64,000 bases of DNA from Phytopseudomonas flavescens (GTDB lineage Bacteria; Pseudomonadota; Gammaproteobacteria; Pseudomonadales; Pseudomonadaceae): NCBI RefSeq assembly GCF_900100535.1, contig NZ_FNDG01000009.1, forward strand, positions 62,001 to 126,000, read 5' to 3'. A model generated the notes under the pieces. The model saw only the letters and a program-made list of their open reading frames with translations, was not told the origin of the DNA and searched no databases. Positions 8,283 to 17,433 of the stretch are shown piece by piece; position 1 is the first letter of the stretch; each line of letters begins with the position of its first letter. The position numbers and the translations under genes are program-made.

Positions 8283-9038
8283 ATGGAAAATCAGAACACG
8301 CCGCCACGTGCTCGCCGCAAGCACCGCAGCCTGGCCCAGGAGCTGGTCGCAGAGCTGTCTCAGCGCATTCGCGATGGGCTGATCAAGCGTGGCGACAAGT
8401 TGCCGACCGAGTCGGCGATCATGGAAGAGCAGGGCGTCAGCCGCACCGTGGTGCGTGAAGCGCTGTCGCGGTTGCAGGCTTCCGGCCTGGTGGAAACCCG
8501 CCATGGCATCGGCACCTTCGTTCTGGACACGCCCAACCCCGGCGGCTTTCGCATCGACCCGGCGACCATCGTCACCCTGCGTGAAGTGCTGGCCGTGCTC
8601 GAGCTGCGCATCAGCCTGGAAGTCGAGTCGGCTGGCCTGGCTGCGCAACGACGGACGCCCGAACAGCTGGCGTCGATGCGCCAGGCTCTGGATGCGCTGA
8701 ACGAAGGCGCGGCCCACGAAAGCGATGCGGTGTCGTCCGATTTCCAGTTTCACCTGCAGGTCGCCAACGCCACCGGCAATCGCTACTTCAGCGATATCAT
8801 GAGCCATCTGGGTACCAGCATCATTCCGCGCACGCGGCTGAACTCGGCGCGTATCGCCCATGACGACCATGCCCACTACATGGCGCGCCTGGAGCGCGAG
8901 CACGAGCAGATCTTCGAGGCCATCGCCCGCCAGGACTCCGACGCCGCACGTGCCGCCATGCGCCTGCACCTGACCAACAGCCGCGAGCGGCTGCGTCAGG
9001 CCCACGAGGCCGCTGAAGTGGTCGTCAAGCAGGCCTGA
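8283..9038 (+). CDS. FadR-subfamily GntR transcriptional regulator, predicted hexuronate/aldarate regulator
   Basis: A 251-residue repressor. The winged helix-turn-helix at about 15-85 contains KLPTESAIMEEQGVSRTVVREAL and the wing GLVETRHGIGTFV. The all-helical FCD effector domain at about 100-235 has the Asp/His ligands typical of FadR-type metal sites in FQFHLQVANATGN and near HEQIF. Position next to the epimerase, TRAP and udh genes, and a shared operator at their promoters, suggest it senses a hexuronate-pathway intermediate, as known for GntR regulators of uronate and aldarate use in proteobacteria. Ligand identity is inference. Confidence 0.88.
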   Translation: MENQNTPPRARRKHRSLAQELVAELSQRIRDGLIKRGDKLPTESAIMEEQGVSRTVVREALSRLQASGLVETRHGIGTFVLDTPNPGGFRIDPATIVTLREVLAVLELRISLEVESAGLAAQRRTPEQLASMRQALDALNEGAAHESDAVSSDFQFHLQVANATGNRYFSDIMSHLGTSIIPRTRLNSARIAHDDHAHYMARLEREHEQIFEAIARQDSDAARAAMRLHLTNSRERLRQAHEAAEVVVKQA

Positions 9039-9051
9039 GCCCTGCAAGGCA

Positions 9052-9079
9052 GAAACGGGCGGGCGATCCGGCCCGTTTC
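9052..9079 (+). terminator. Hairpin after the gntR gene
   Basis: A 9-bp perfect stem GAAACGGGC / GCCCGTTTC (9052-9060 with 9071-9079) with a 10-base loop and no clear T run, in the gap between convergent genes. It may terminate in either direction weakly. Confidence 0.5.
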
Positions 9080-9121
9080 CAACGCCGCAGTGCCGACGCG
9101 CAGCTGATCGTATATGGATGC

Positions 9122-10033
9122 TCAGGCATCCTTGCGATAGGTCAGCAGAACGATCCCCGCCAGCACGATCGCCCCGCCGATCATCTGCATACCGCTCAAG
9201 ACCTGATCCAGCAGCAGCCAGCCGAACAGCAGGGTGGCGATGGGCTCCATGTTCATCACCGGTGCGTTCTTGGCCATGTTCAGGCGCGGCACGCTGACGA
9301 ACAGCATGCAGAAGGCGATGCCGTAAAGCAGCACCAGGGCGCCCAGCGCTATCCAGCCGGTCTCGTTGCCCGGCAGGTTCATGCCGCCAGGGATCAGGTC
9401 GGCGCTGCCCGCCAGCGCCATGCTGCTGAACACGATCATCAGCGTCAGCATGCTGCGCACCGAGCCGCGCAGGCTCGACAGCTTGTGGTCGGTGATCCAC
9501 AGCGCGCAGGCGAATACGCAGGCGGCGAGGAACGACACGCTGACTCCGACCACCCATTCCGGGCCGGCCGGCTCGCTGGCGCTCAGGCGTGCGGGAAGAT
9601 CCAGGGCGAACACCAGACCAAGCAGGATCAGGCCCATGAGCATCACCGTGCGGCGCGTCGGTGCCGAGCCGCCCAGCGCCCAGGTGAGCAGGGCGAGCAG
9701 GATCGGAAAGGTATTGCCGACCAGCAACGCGAGCGCCACCGGAATGCGCGCCACGGCCGAGTACAGGCAGATGCTCTGGGTGGCGATCAGCAGGCCCAGC
9801 AGCAGTTGCCAGCGCCAGGCACCCGGTGGCATCTGCAGCGCCTGGCGTTGCCAGAGGACGATGCCCAGCAGCACCAGCATGGTGACACCGGAGCGGCACA
9901 GGATCGCCAGCAGCAGGCCGGTGTGGTTGTCGAAAGCGATGCGCGCGGCGATGTGGTTGCCGGCGAAGGAGCACGCCAGCAGGGCCAGCAACAGCACGGC
10001 GATATGGCGGGGAAACAGGGCAGGGGACGTCAT
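9122..10033 (-). CDS. EamA/DMT-family transporter
   Basis: A 303-residue integral membrane protein with about ten predicted transmembrane helices arranged as two EamA repeats (about 10-145 and 160-300). Typical end-of-repeat signatures are VALALLVGNTFPILLALL in the first half and PVMNMEPIATLLFGWLLLDQ in the second. DMT proteins export or import small metabolites; the substrate cannot be read from sequence. It lies in the hexuronate island between the regulator and the TRAP operon and may be co-regulated, or may be a bystander. It has no shared operator upstream that I can see. Confidence 0.85.
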   Translation of the reverse strand: MTSPALFPRHIAVLLLALLACSFAGNHIAARIAFDNHTGLLLAILCRSGVTMLVLLGIVLWQRQALQMPPGAWRWQLLLGLLIATQSICLYSAVARIPVALALLVGNTFPILLALLTWALGGSAPTRRTVMLMGLILLGLVFALDLPARLSASEPAGPEWVVGVSVSFLAACVFACALWITDHKLSSLRGSVRSMLTLMIVFSSMALAGSADLIPGGMNLPGNETGWIALGALVLLYGIAFCMLFVSVPRLNMAKNAPVMNMEPIATLLFGWLLLDQVLSGMQMIGGAIVLAGIVLLTYRKDA

Positions 10034-10100
10034 GTCAGCAATTTCCGTATCGTGTTCAGCCTGGAGCGCCTGACGGTTTGGTGGCCGTTCTCGCCGCGCT

Positions 10101-10138
10101 AAAAAAAACGGCGGGTCGCGTATGCACGCGACCCGCCG
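10101..10138 (-). terminator. Strong rho-independent terminator of the udh-TRAP operon
   Basis: A 12-bp perfect stem CGGCGGGTCGCG / CGCGACCCGCCG (10109-10120 with 10127-10138) with a 6-base loop. It is followed on the minus strand by eight T residues (A run 10101-10108), just past the dctM stop. Confidence 0.92.
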
Positions 10139-10152
10139 CGGGTGTATCGGTA

Positions 10153-11433
10153 TCAGAGTACGACGCTAGGCAGCCACAGCGAAATGGCCGGGATGTAGGT
10201 CACGGCCATCAGCACCATGAACAGTGCAGCGTAGAACGGCAGCAGTGCCTTGACGGTGTTTTCGATGGTGACCTTGCCGATCGCCGCGCCAACGAACAGC
10301 ACCGCACCCACCGGTGGCGTTATCAGCCCGATACCCAGGTTGACCAGCATGATCATGCCGAAGTGCACCGGGTCGACACCGATCGACAGCACCACCGGCA
10401 ACAGGATCGGGGTGAGGATCAGGATCAGCGGCGCCATGTCCATCACCGTGCCCAGGGCCAGCAACATGAAGTTGATGCACATCAGAATCACGTAGCGGTT
10501 GTCGGAGATGGTCATGAACGCGGAGGTGATCTTCGACGGGATCTGCATCAGCGTCATGATGTAGCCGAAGCTGGCGGCGAAGGCGATCAGGATCATCACG
10601 ATGGAGATGGTACGTACCGTGCGATGCATCAGCTTGGGCAGGTCACGCCACTTGTAGTCGCGGTAGATGAACAGGGTGACGAAGAACGCCCACAGCACCG
10701 CGATGGCCGCCGACTCGGTGGCGGTGAAGATGCCGGAGATGATGCCGCCGAGGATGATCACCATGGTGAACAGGCCCCAGATGGCATCCATGCAGATCTT
10801 CAGTGCCTGCTTGAGCGGGATGACGTCGCCTTTCGGGTAGTTGCGCTTCTTGGCGAAGAACATGCACAGACCCATCATCACGGCGCTGAGCAGCAGACCC
10901 GGGCCGATGCCGGCGATGAACAGCGAGGCGATGGAGACGGTGCCGCCAGCGGCCAGCGAGTAGATCACCGAGTTGTGGCTCGGCGGCGTCAGCAGCGCCT
11001 GTACCGAGCCACTCACCGTTACGGCGGTGGCGTACTCGCGGGGGTAACCGTTGCGCTCCATCTCCGGGATCATCACCGAGCCGACCGAAGCGGTATCCGC
11101 CAGGGCCGAGCCGGAGATGGCGCCGAAAAAGGTCGAGGCCATGATGTTGACCAGCGACAGGCCGCCTCGCACGAAACCTACCAGTACGCCAGCGAAAGCC
11201 ACCAGGCGTCGGGACATGCCGCCTTCCGCCATGATCGCACCGGCGAGTACGAAGAACGGAATGGCCAGCAGGGAGAACTTGCTGATGCCGCCGGTGACGG
11301 AAATCATCACCGCGTGCAGCGGGATGTCGATCCACCAGGCGCCGATCAGCGCGGACAGACCCAGGGCGTAGGCCACCGGCATACGCAGCAGGATCAACAG
11401 GACGAAACTGCCAAGCAGGATGAGCGCGTCCAT
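10153..11433 (-). CDS. TRAP transporter large permease subunit (DctM family)
   Basis: A 426-residue membrane protein with about 12-13 predicted helices, the ion-coupled permease of a tripartite TRAP importer. Family signatures include AMPFFVLAG-like LAIPFFVLAGAIMAEGG, SASTFFGAISGSALADTASVG and PPSHNSVIYSLA in the first half, and LGIGLITPPVGAVLF near the C-terminus. Its ATG abuts the stop of dctQ, indicating translational coupling. With DctP and DctQ it should take up a carboxylated sugar; udh and the lactonase in the same operon point to galacturonate and/or glucuronate. Confidence 0.94.
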   Translation of the reverse strand: MDALILLGSFVLLILLRMPVAYALGLSALIGAWWIDIPLHAVMISVTGGISKFSLLAIPFFVLAGAIMAEGGMSRRLVAFAGVLVGFVRGGLSLVNIMASTFFGAISGSALADTASVGSVMIPEMERNGYPREYATAVTVSGSVQALLTPPSHNSVIYSLAAGGTVSIASLFIAGIGPGLLLSAVMMGLCMFFAKKRNYPKGDVIPLKQALKICMDAIWGLFTMVIILGGIISGIFTATESAAIAVLWAFFVTLFIYRDYKWRDLPKLMHRTVRTISIVMILIAFAASFGYIMTLMQIPSKITSAFMTISDNRYVILMCINFMLLALGTVMDMAPLILILTPILLPVVLSIGVDPVHFGMIMLVNLGIGLITPPVGAVLFVGAAIGKVTIENTVKALLPFYAALFMVLMAVTYIPAISLWLPSVVL

Positions 11434-11961
11434 TTACACGGCCTCCTTGCTGTCTTCGACCTGCTCGTAGTCGCTCACGCGTCGGCCACTCTGATTGCCG
11501 AACAGCAGCCTTTCGAGGATGAACACCAGGGTCACCAAGCCACCGATTGGAATAGGGGAGTAGGCGATGCCCACGCGCACCGAGGTCAGCGAGGCGAGGA
11601 ACTGGTTCCAGGTCGCCATGCACAGCTTGACGCCCCAGACGAGCATGAACAGGCACACCGTGGCCATCAGCAGTTCCACCAGCAGAGTGATTGCGCCATG
11701 CCAGGCGCTCGGCAGGCGATCGGTCAGGGAGGTCACGGCCATGTGCGCCCCGGCGCGATAACTGGCCGCAGCGCCGACGAAGGTGAACAGTGCCATCAGC
11801 AAAATGGCCACGGGCTCTGGCCAACTGGAGCCGGCACCGAGTACGTAGCGGGCGAAGATGCCCCAGGGAATGATCAGGGCCATCACCAGGATGGACAGCC
11901 CCGCCACCCAGATGCAGGTCATGTACAGGGCGTCACAGGCGCGCAGGAATGTATTCTTCAT
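11434..11961 (-). CDS. TRAP transporter small permease subunit (DctQ family)
   Basis: A 175-residue protein with four predicted transmembrane helices and the signature WGIFARYVLGAGSSWPEPVA typical of DctQ. It forms the small membrane subunit that complexes with DctM. The C-terminal tail after the last helix is charged and cytoplasmic. It lies between dctP (63-bp gap) and dctM (no gap). Confidence 0.92.
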   Translation of the reverse strand: MKNTFLRACDALYMTCIWVAGLSILVMALIIPWGIFARYVLGAGSSWPEPVAILLMALFTFVGAAASYRAGAHMAVTSLTDRLPSAWHGAITLLVELLMATVCLFMLVWGVKLCMATWNQFLASLTSVRVGIAYSPIPIGGLVTLVFILERLLFGNQSGRRVSDYEQVEDSKEAV

Positions 11962-12024
11962 GAGGCTTCACCACAGCGCGGCGGCGCAGGACGCACCGCC
12001 ACGGCATTCGTCGGAGTGATCGGT

Positions 12025-12999
12025 TTACTTGACGGCTTCGATGCGTTCGATCAGCTCGGCGTAAGGGGCGCCATATTTCTCGCGGACCGGGGCTGTGGCG
12101 TCATAGAAGGGCTTGGTGTCGACCTCGATGAACTCGACGCCGGCCGCTTTCAGTTTCTCGACGCTGGCTGCGCTCTTGGCGTCCCACAGCTTGCGCTCTT
12201 CGAGCTGCGCCTCCCTGGCGAACTTCTTGACCAGCTCCTGCTGCTCCGGGGTCAGTTTCTCCCAGGCGGTCTTGGACATCATCAACGGCTCCGGGAGGAT
12301 CAGGTGATGGGTCTGGGTGTAGTACTTGGCCGACTGAAAGTGGTTGTGCTCGAGCAGGGTGGGCGGGTTGTTCTCGGCACCATCGATCACGCCGGTCTGC
12401 AGGGCGCTGAAGATTTCACCGGTGTCCATGGCGATGCCGTTGGCACCCATGGCGTTGAGGGTGTCGATGAACAGCGGGTTGCCGATCACGCGGATCTTCA
12501 TGCCCTTGAGGTCTTCGATCCTGCGAACCGGCTTCTTGGTGTAGATGCTGCGGCTGCCGCCATCCATCCACGCCAGGCCGACCATGTTGAATTCGGAAGC
12601 GGTGATCTTGTCGAGGATCTCCTGGCCGATCTCGCCGTCGATGACCTTGCGCATGTGGTCGACGTCGCGGAACACGAACGGCATGTTGAACACGTTGGTA
12701 TCCGGTACCACCGGGCCCACCGAGCCAAGGCTCACACGAGTCACTTGCACCGCGCCGATCTGGGTCTGTTCGATCACTTCCTTTTCCGAACCCAGGACGC
12801 CGCCGGCGAACATGCGGTACTTGATTTCGCCGTTGGTGGCTTCCTCGAGTTTCTTGCCGAGGTTTTCCATGGCCACCACGGTCGGGTAACCGGCGGGATG
12901 GATTTCAGCCATCTTCAGGGTGGTCGCGGCCTGGGCCAGGCTCGACAGGCCGATGGCCAGCGGGAGTGCGGCGATGAGCAACGTGCGCGTGAGGTTCAT
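12025..12999 (-). CDS. TRAP transporter substrate-binding protein (DctP family), predicted uronate binder
   Basis: A 324-residue periplasmic binding protein with a Sec signal peptide of about 24 residues ending AQA. The DctP fold is shown by the segment FVFRDVDHMRKVIDGEIG and by the characteristic DLKGMKIRVIGNPLFIDTL, which contains the Arg that forms the salt bridge with the substrate carboxylate. GVIDGAENNPPTLLEHNHF is the usual lobe-2 motif. The start at 12999 has TGGAG upstream; further upstream codons are not part of the protein. First of the three TRAP genes and probably the most abundantly made. Confidence 0.93.
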   Translation of the reverse strand: MNLTRTLLIAALPLAIGLSSLAQAATTLKMAEIHPAGYPTVVAMENLGKKLEEATNGEIKYRMFAGGVLGSEKEVIEQTQIGAVQVTRVSLGSVGPVVPDTNVFNMPFVFRDVDHMRKVIDGEIGQEILDKITASEFNMVGLAWMDGGSRSIYTKKPVRRIEDLKGMKIRVIGNPLFIDTLNAMGANGIAMDTGEIFSALQTGVIDGAENNPPTLLEHNHFQSAKYYTQTHHLILPEPLMMSKTAWEKLTPEQQELVKKFAREAQLEERKLWDAKSAASVEKLKAAGVEFIEVDTKPFYDATAPVREKYGAPYAELIERIEAVK

Positions 13000-13084
13000 G
13001 TGAAACTCCATATTGTTTTTGTTGGTGTGCTGCGTGATGAAGCGCCAGAGGCCGGTAGAGCAGGGATTCCCCGGAGGGTGGTGA

Positions 13085-13978
13085 TCAGGGCTGCAACGGT
13101 GTTTCTTCGAGGCCACCGACGCCTGGCTGCAGGGCGAAAACGCCACCGGCCAGAGGTTGATCGTCCAGGTTGCCGCCCGGGCGAATCGAGGTGACGTACA
13201 GGGTGTCCAGGTTGGCGCCGCCGAAGGCGCACATGGTCGGCTTCTTCACCGGCACGTGCAGTGAGCGATCGAGGCGACCGGCTGGGGTGAAGCGATGGAT
13301 CAGGCCGGCATCGTTACCGCAGATCCAGTAGCAGCCTTCTGCATCCACGGCAGCGCCATCGGGGCGGCCGGGGTAGTCGTTCATGTCGACGAACAGGCGT
13401 CGGTTGTGCGGCGTGCCGCTGTCGATGTCGTAATCGAACGCCCAGATGAGCTGCGCCGAAGGGTGCGAGTCGGACAGGTAGAGGGTGCGGCCATCCGGGC
13501 TGAAGCCCAGGCCGTTGGGTACGATCAGGTCATCGAGCAGCACAGGGAGAGCGCTCTGGCCGGCGCCATCATAGCGGTACAGCGCGCCGACATTGGCGCC
13601 AGCGGCCATGTCCATGAGCATGCTGCCCGCCCAGAACCGCCCCTGGCGGTCACAGCGGCCGTCGTTGAAACGCATGCCCTCGCGGGCATGGCTGACGTCG
13701 ACCAGGCGTTCACCGTGCAGTCGACCATCGTCACCGGCCGTCAGTTGGAAGATGCCGCTCTGCATGCCGGCGATCCAGCTGCCATCCGTGCGTCGGGCGA
13801 TGCAGGCGAGCATCTCGTCCGCCTCCCAGCTGTGCGTGCTGGCATCGGCCAGGTTCCAGCGGTACAGGCGCTTGTTGGGGATGTCGACCCAGTAAAGGGC
13901 CTGATCCTGCACGCTCCACACCGGGCTTTCACCCGTGGCGTTGCGTGCATCGAAAATCAGTTCGGCTTGCTTGGACAT
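13085..13978 (-). CDS. SMP-30/gluconolactonase-family lactonase, predicted aldarolactone hydrolase
   Basis: A 297-residue six-bladed beta-propeller lactonase (regucalcin fold). Metal ligands are visible: Glu17 in ATGESPVW, Asn155 in IVPNGLGFS and Asp207 in GRPDGAA, plus the substrate-site Asn105 in MRFNDGRCD. Uronate dehydrogenase, encoded just upstream (38-bp gap), makes aldaro-1,5-lactones, and an SMP-30 lactonase in this position (called UxuL in some systems) would open them to galactarate or glucarate. The start at 13978 was chosen because MSKQAELIFDARN matches the family N-terminus. Confidence 0.9.
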   Translation of the reverse strand: MSKQAELIFDARNATGESPVWSVQDQALYWVDIPNKRLYRWNLADASTHSWEADEMLACIARRTDGSWIAGMQSGIFQLTAGDDGRLHGERLVDVSHAREGMRFNDGRCDRQGRFWAGSMLMDMAAGANVGALYRYDGAGQSALPVLLDDLIVPNGLGFSPDGRTLYLSDSHPSAQLIWAFDYDIDSGTPHNRRLFVDMNDYPGRPDGAAVDAEGCYWICGNDAGLIHRFTPAGRLDRSLHVPVKKPTMCAFGGANLDTLYVTSIRPGGNLDDQPLAGGVFALQPGVGGLEETPLQP

Positions 13979-14016
13979 GTTCGACTTCTTGTTATTGTTA
14001 TCGAGGGTGCGAGGTG

Positions 14017-14844
14017 TCAGTCGTCGCCGAACGGGCCGGCTGCCGTGAAGGCGCCGCCGTGATAGAGCGCATTCGGGTCGTCTGCCGCCACCGGCGGCTG
14101 GGCCTCGATCTTGTCGCGGAATCTTTCCGAGCTGTCCCTGGGCGCGTAGCCCAGGTGGGCGGCCTTGCTGTTGTCCCACCAGACGACCTTGTTGGCCGAG
14201 GCGCCGTACACGACCGTGTGGCCGACATTCGGCGTGGTCAGGCCACGCTCGATCAGTTGCACCAGGTCGTCGTAGCTCAGCCAGGTGCTCATCATGCGGC
14301 GGTTCAACGGCTCGGTGAACGAGGAGCCGATACGAATGCTGACGGTCTCGATACCGTAGCGGTCGAAATAGAAGCTGGCCATGTCCTCGCCGTAGGACTT
14401 CGACAGGCCGTAGTAACCATCCGGACGGCGCGCAGCGTTGGCGTCGATGATGTCGGTCTGTTTGTGGAAGCCGATGACATGGTTGGAGCTGGCGAATATC
14501 ACCCGTTTGACGCCGTGGCGACGCGCCGCTTCATAGATGTGGAACACGCCGCTGATGTTCGGGCCGAGGATTTCCTCGAACGGACGTTCCACCGACACCC
14601 CGCCGAAGTGCAGGATCGCATCGACACCTTCGACCAACTGATGCACCGCCTGCTTGTCGGCCAGGTCGCAGACCTGAATCTCGATGTGCTCACCTTCGGC
14701 CGGGGCCATGGCGGCGATGTCCGAGAGGCGCAGGATCTTGGTGAGGGGCTGCAGGCGTTCGCGCAGCACCTTGCCCAGTCCGCCTGCCGCGCCAGTGAGC
14801 AGCAGGCGGTTGAAGAAGGGTTGAGCGTTGGAAGTCGTAGTCAT
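14017..14844 (-). CDS. udh: NAD-dependent uronate dehydrogenase
   Basis: A 275-residue extended-SDR enzyme that oxidises galacturonate or glucuronate at C1 to the aldaro-lactone with NAD+. The Rossmann motif TGAAGGLG (about 17-24), ASSNHVIGF near 118-125, and the catalytic pair Tyr145/Lys149 in YYGLSKSYGED are all present. By memory the whole length closely follows the characterised P. putida and P. syringae Udh proteins (for example EILGPNISGVFHIYEAARRHG and WLSYDDLVQLIERGL). It is first gene of a leftward operon udh - lactonase - dctPQM and has operator site b 49-61 bases upstream. Confidence 0.96.
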   Translation of the reverse strand: MTTTSNAQPFFNRLLLTGAAGGLGKVLRERLQPLTKILRLSDIAAMAPAEGEHIEIQVCDLADKQAVHQLVEGVDAILHFGGVSVERPFEEILGPNISGVFHIYEAARRHGVKRVIFASSNHVIGFHKQTDIIDANAARRPDGYYGLSKSYGEDMASFYFDRYGIETVSIRIGSSFTEPLNRRMMSTWLSYDDLVQLIERGLTTPNVGHTVVYGASANKVVWWDNSKAAHLGYAPRDSSERFRDKIEAQPPVAADDPNALYHGGAFTAAGPFGDD

Positions 14845-14892
14845 GGGCGGGAGGCCTGTTCTCTGTTTGTTGTTATGTAGAGATCGTCATCT

Positions 14893-14905
14893 GTTGTCGT
14901 ATGAC
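14893..14905 (-). promoter_or_regulatory. Predicted hexuronate-regulon operator (site b), udh promoter
   Basis: GTTGTCGTATGAC fits GTTGTNNKAYRAC. It also contains a perfect TGTC-GTAT-GACA inverted repeat (14895-14906) and shares CTGTTGTC.TA..ACAT with the porin site at 41,405. It lies 49 bases upstream of the udh start. Confidence 0.6.
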
Positions 14906-15072
14906 ATGTCGGGATTATCGACATCCCGTGAATCGTTTGTCAACGCGCCCCCAGGGAGGCTTGTCGCCTCTTACCGGGGTTCCACTGGATTGCGCCATCC
15001 GGCTGCGACAGGTGCGCTTCCGTCCATCGGCGATGATTGGTGGCGACCGCCGGTCGCGGCGTGCTTCGCCAG

Positions 15073-15129
15073 CCTGGGATCTGTTGGCGTTTCAGCGCGG
15101 CCGTGCGTGAAACGTCAACAGGCTCTGGG
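15073..15129. repeat. Hairpin repeat of the TAGGGTCTGTTG family
   Basis: CTGTTGGCGTTTCA (15081-15094) pairs with TGAAACGTCAACAG (15108-15121) around a 13-base GC-rich centre, GCGCGGCCGTGCG. The same centre and arms recur at 55,187-55,238. It sits in the divergent gap between udh and kdgD. Confidence 0.7.
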
Positions 15130-15202
15130 TAGACAAGGCGCCGTTCAGGCAGGAAGCGTGGGCAGGTGGTAAGTCGGGCGAAAAAAGATGGCATTCGATA
15201 TA

Positions 15203-15215
15203 GTTGTACGATAAC
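15203..15215 (+). promoter_or_regulatory. Predicted hexuronate-regulon operator (site c), kdgD promoter
   Basis: GTTGTACGATAAC fits GTTGTNNKAYRAC. The 17-base extension GTTGTNNGATAACGTAT (15203-15219) recurs at 41,630-41,646 upstream of the tautomerase gene. It is centred about 60 bases before the kdgD start. Confidence 0.6.
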
Positions 15216-15268
15216 GTATCTCTTGCGGCCGAGGCTGCTCCACTCCCATAAGCGCTATAGGTGTCCGA

Positions 15269-16180
15269 ATGAGCCCACAAGAATTAAAATCCGTCCTTTC
15301 CTCCGGTCTGCTGTCTTTCCCGCTGACCGATTTCGATAGCCAAGGCGAATTCAATCCGCAGGGGTACGTCCGGCGCCTCGAGTGGCTGGCCCCATACGGC
15401 GCCAAGGCGTTGTTCGCGGCGGGTGGCACCGGTGAGTTCTTCTCCCTGGCCGCCGACGAATACTCGTCCGTCATCAAGACCGCCGTCGACACCTGTGCAG
15501 GCAGCGTGCCGATTCTCGCCGGTGTGGGCGGTTCCACCCGTCAGGCCATCCAGTATGCACAGGAAGCCGAACGCCTGGGCGCCAAGGGCCTGCTGCTGCT
15601 GCCGCACTACCTGACCGAAGCCTCGCAGGAGGGCGTTGCCGCCCATGTCGAGCAAGTCTGCAAGTCGGTGAAGATCGGCGTCGTGGTATACAACCGCAAC
15701 GTCTGCCGCCTGACCGCGCCGCTGCTGGAACAACTGGCCGAGCGTTGTCCGAACCTGATCGGCTACAAGGACGGCCTGGGTGACATCGAGCTGATGGTTT
15801 CGATCCGCCGTCGCCTCGGCGACCGCTTCAGCTACCTGGGCGGGCTGCCGACCGCCGAGGTGTATGCCGCCGCCTATAAGGCGCTGGGCGTACCGGTCTA
15901 CTCGTCGGCGGTGTTCAACTTCATCCCGAAAACCGCGATGGACTTCTACCACGCCATCGCCCGTGAAGATCACGCCACCGTCGGCAAGATCATCGACGAC
16001 TTCTTCCTGCCCTACCTGGACATCCGGAACCGTAAAGCCGGCTACGCCGTGAGCATCGTCAAGGCCGGGGCGAAGATTTCCGGTTACGACGCCGGTCCGG
16101 TGCGTGCACCGCTGACCGATCTGCTGCCGGAAGAGTATGAAAAACTGGCTGCACTGATCGACGCCCAGGGCGCGCAATAA
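15269..16180 (+). CDS. kdgD: 5-dehydro-4-deoxyglucarate dehydratase
   Basis: A 303-residue class I aldolase-fold (DapA family) enzyme converting 5-keto-4-deoxyglucarate to 2-oxoglutarate semialdehyde with loss of water and CO2. The Schiff-base Lys167 lies in [10 protein letters not shown], the catalytic Tyr141 in VVYNRN, and the carboxylate-binding loop is GGTGEFF (52-58). It follows the [12 protein letters not shown] and [21 protein letters not shown] patterns of authentic KdgD proteins. Its product needs 2-oxoglutarate semialdehyde dehydrogenase, which is not encoded in this window. Terminator immediately downstream. Confidence 0.95.
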   Translation: MSPQELKSVLSSGLLSFPLTDFDSQGEFNPQGYVRRLEWLAPYGAKALFAAGGTGEFFSLAADEYSSVIKTAVDTCAGSVPILAGVGGSTRQAIQYAQEAERLGAKGLLLLPHYLTEASQEGVAAHVEQVCKSVKIGVVVYNRNVCRLTAPLLEQLAERCPNLIGYKDGLGDIELMVSIRRRLGDRFSYLGGLPTAEVYAAAYKALGVPVYSSAVFNFIPKTAMDFYHAIAREDHATVGKIIDDFFLPYLDIRNRKAGYAVSIVKAGAKISGYDAGPVRAPLTDLLPEEYEKLAALIDAQGAQ

Positions 16181-16205
16181 GCAGATCGCCTCTGCAACCA
16201 CTCAG

Positions 16206-16231
16206 AAAGCCCGGGCCCATGCCCGGGTTTT
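16206..16231 (+). terminator. Rho-independent terminator of kdgD
   Basis: An 11-bp stem (16206-16216 with 16221-16231, AAAGCCCGGGC / GCCCGGGTTTT) with a CCAT loop; the descending arm ends in a T run. It lies 26 bases past the stop. Confidence 0.9.
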
Positions 16232-16332
16232 CTGCATTCGGCAGAGCAGCCCGCGATTGCCACGGTGTCTCTAGTTACCTTCCGATCCGCTGGTTAAGAT
16301 GCGGCTTCTCTCGCACAACCCCGCGGCCCCCC

Positions 16333-17376
16333 ATGGTAAAGAAGTCCTCTCGCTCTTCATCCTCTCCTGCCCCGGCGAACAAGGGCGCGAGCGTTACCCT
16401 GGTCGATGTGGCCAAGGTCGCCGGCGTTTCGCCGATCACCGTATCGCGCGCGCTTCACCGGCCCGAGGTGGTCAGCGAGGATGCGCGCAAGAAAGTGCTG
16501 GAGGCGGTGCGGGTGACCGGCTACGTGCCGAACATGCTGGCTGGCGGTCTGGCATCGAACAAGAGCCGGTTGATCGCCATCTTCGTACCGACCATCGCTC
16601 ACTCGATCTTCGCCGAGACCGTGCAGTCGCTGATGGATCACCTGACTGCCGCCGGCTACCAGACCATGATCGGCCTCACCGGCTATTCCGCCGAGCAGGA
16701 AGAGCGTCTGCTCGGCGCGGTACTGGGCCGGCGTCCCGACGGCATCGTGCTGACCGGCACGCTGCACACCGAGGAGAGTCGGCTGCGCTTGCAGGCCGCG
16801 GGCATTCCCGTGGTCGAGGCCTGGGATCTGGGGGCGTCGCCCATCGACATGCAGGTGGGTTTCTCCCATGAAAAGGTCGGCCAGGCGATCGCCTGTCACC
16901 TGCATGCCAAGGGCTATCGGCGTTTCGCCATCGTTTCGGTCGACGACTCCCGTGCCCTCAAGCGTGGCAGCAGCGTGATCGCCCAGCTCAAGACGCTGGG
17001 CGTCGATGAGGTACCGATGGCGGTGCTCACCGCGCCGGCCACCCTGCAAAGCGGAAGGGAAGGGCTGCGCCAGCTACTTGCCGAAGGGCATGAGCCGCAG
17101 GTAATCGTCTGCAGTTCGGACACCGTGGCCCAAGGCATCCTGGCGGAGGCGGCGAGCAGGGGCATCGACGTTCCCGGTCAGCTGGCCGTCATGGGTTTTG
17201 GGGACCTGTCCAGCGCCGCCCATCTTCACCCGGCGCTGTCGACGGTGAACGTCGATGGCGGGCGTATGGGCAAGCAGGTCGCCAGCGCGCTGCTGCAGCG
17301 TTTTCGCGATGCTGGCGAACAGGTTCCCGTGCGCCTGGATACCGGTTTCACCCTGGTCGATCGAGCCACCACCTGA
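16333..17376 (+). CDS. LacI-family transcriptional regulator, predicted aldarate repressor
   Basis: A 347-residue LacI/GalR protein. The basic Ser-rich N-tail (about 1-20) precedes a helix-turn-helix TLVDVAKVAGVSPITVSRALHRP (about 23-45) and hinge helix ending PNMLAGGLAS. A periplasmic-binding-type sensor domain fills about 62-340. It is followed by the GudP-like importer gene, whose upstream region carries two perfect copies of a 14-bp palindrome, the likely operators. The closest logical role is repression of the aldarate uptake/dehydratase genes. The ATG at 16333 lacks a clear ribosome-binding site but is preferred over an upstream in-frame start lying in the kdgD terminator. Confidence 0.88.
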   Translation: MVKKSSRSSSSPAPANKGASVTLVDVAKVAGVSPITVSRALHRPEVVSEDARKKVLEAVRVTGYVPNMLAGGLASNKSRLIAIFVPTIAHSIFAETVQSLMDHLTAAGYQTMIGLTGYSAEQEERLLGAVLGRRPDGIVLTGTLHTEESRLRLQAAGIPVVEAWDLGASPIDMQVGFSHEKVGQAIACHLHAKGYRRFAIVSVDDSRALKRGSSVIAQLKTLGVDEVPMAVLTAPATLQSGREGLRQLLAEGHEPQVIVCSSDTVAQGILAEAASRGIDVPGQLAVMGFGDLSSAAHLHPALSTVNVDGGRMGKQVASALLQRFRDAGEQVPVRLDTGFTLVDRATT

Positions 17377-17419
17377 CCTCTCATCAGACAACTGACAACA
17401 GAGCGATAAAGTGCTTGAA

Positions 17420-17433
17420 TGATTGCGCAATCA
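17420..17433. promoter_or_regulatory. LacI-type operator O1 (perfect palindrome)
   Basis: TGATTGCGCAATCA is a perfect 14-bp palindrome with the central CG step typical of LacI/GalR operators (16 bp if the flanking A/T is counted). An identical copy lies 66 bases downstream. Confidence 0.7.

Noticed and set aside
8187..9974. 595-codon minus-strand frame crossing the gntR and DMT genes
   Set aside because: It runs through real genes in other frames and through their terminator region; no homology is seen.
10078..13194. 1038-codon open frame antisense to the TRAP genes
   Set aside because: It spans three real genes and their terminator, and is full of His/Gln/Asp-rich low-complexity sequence typical of antisense frames.
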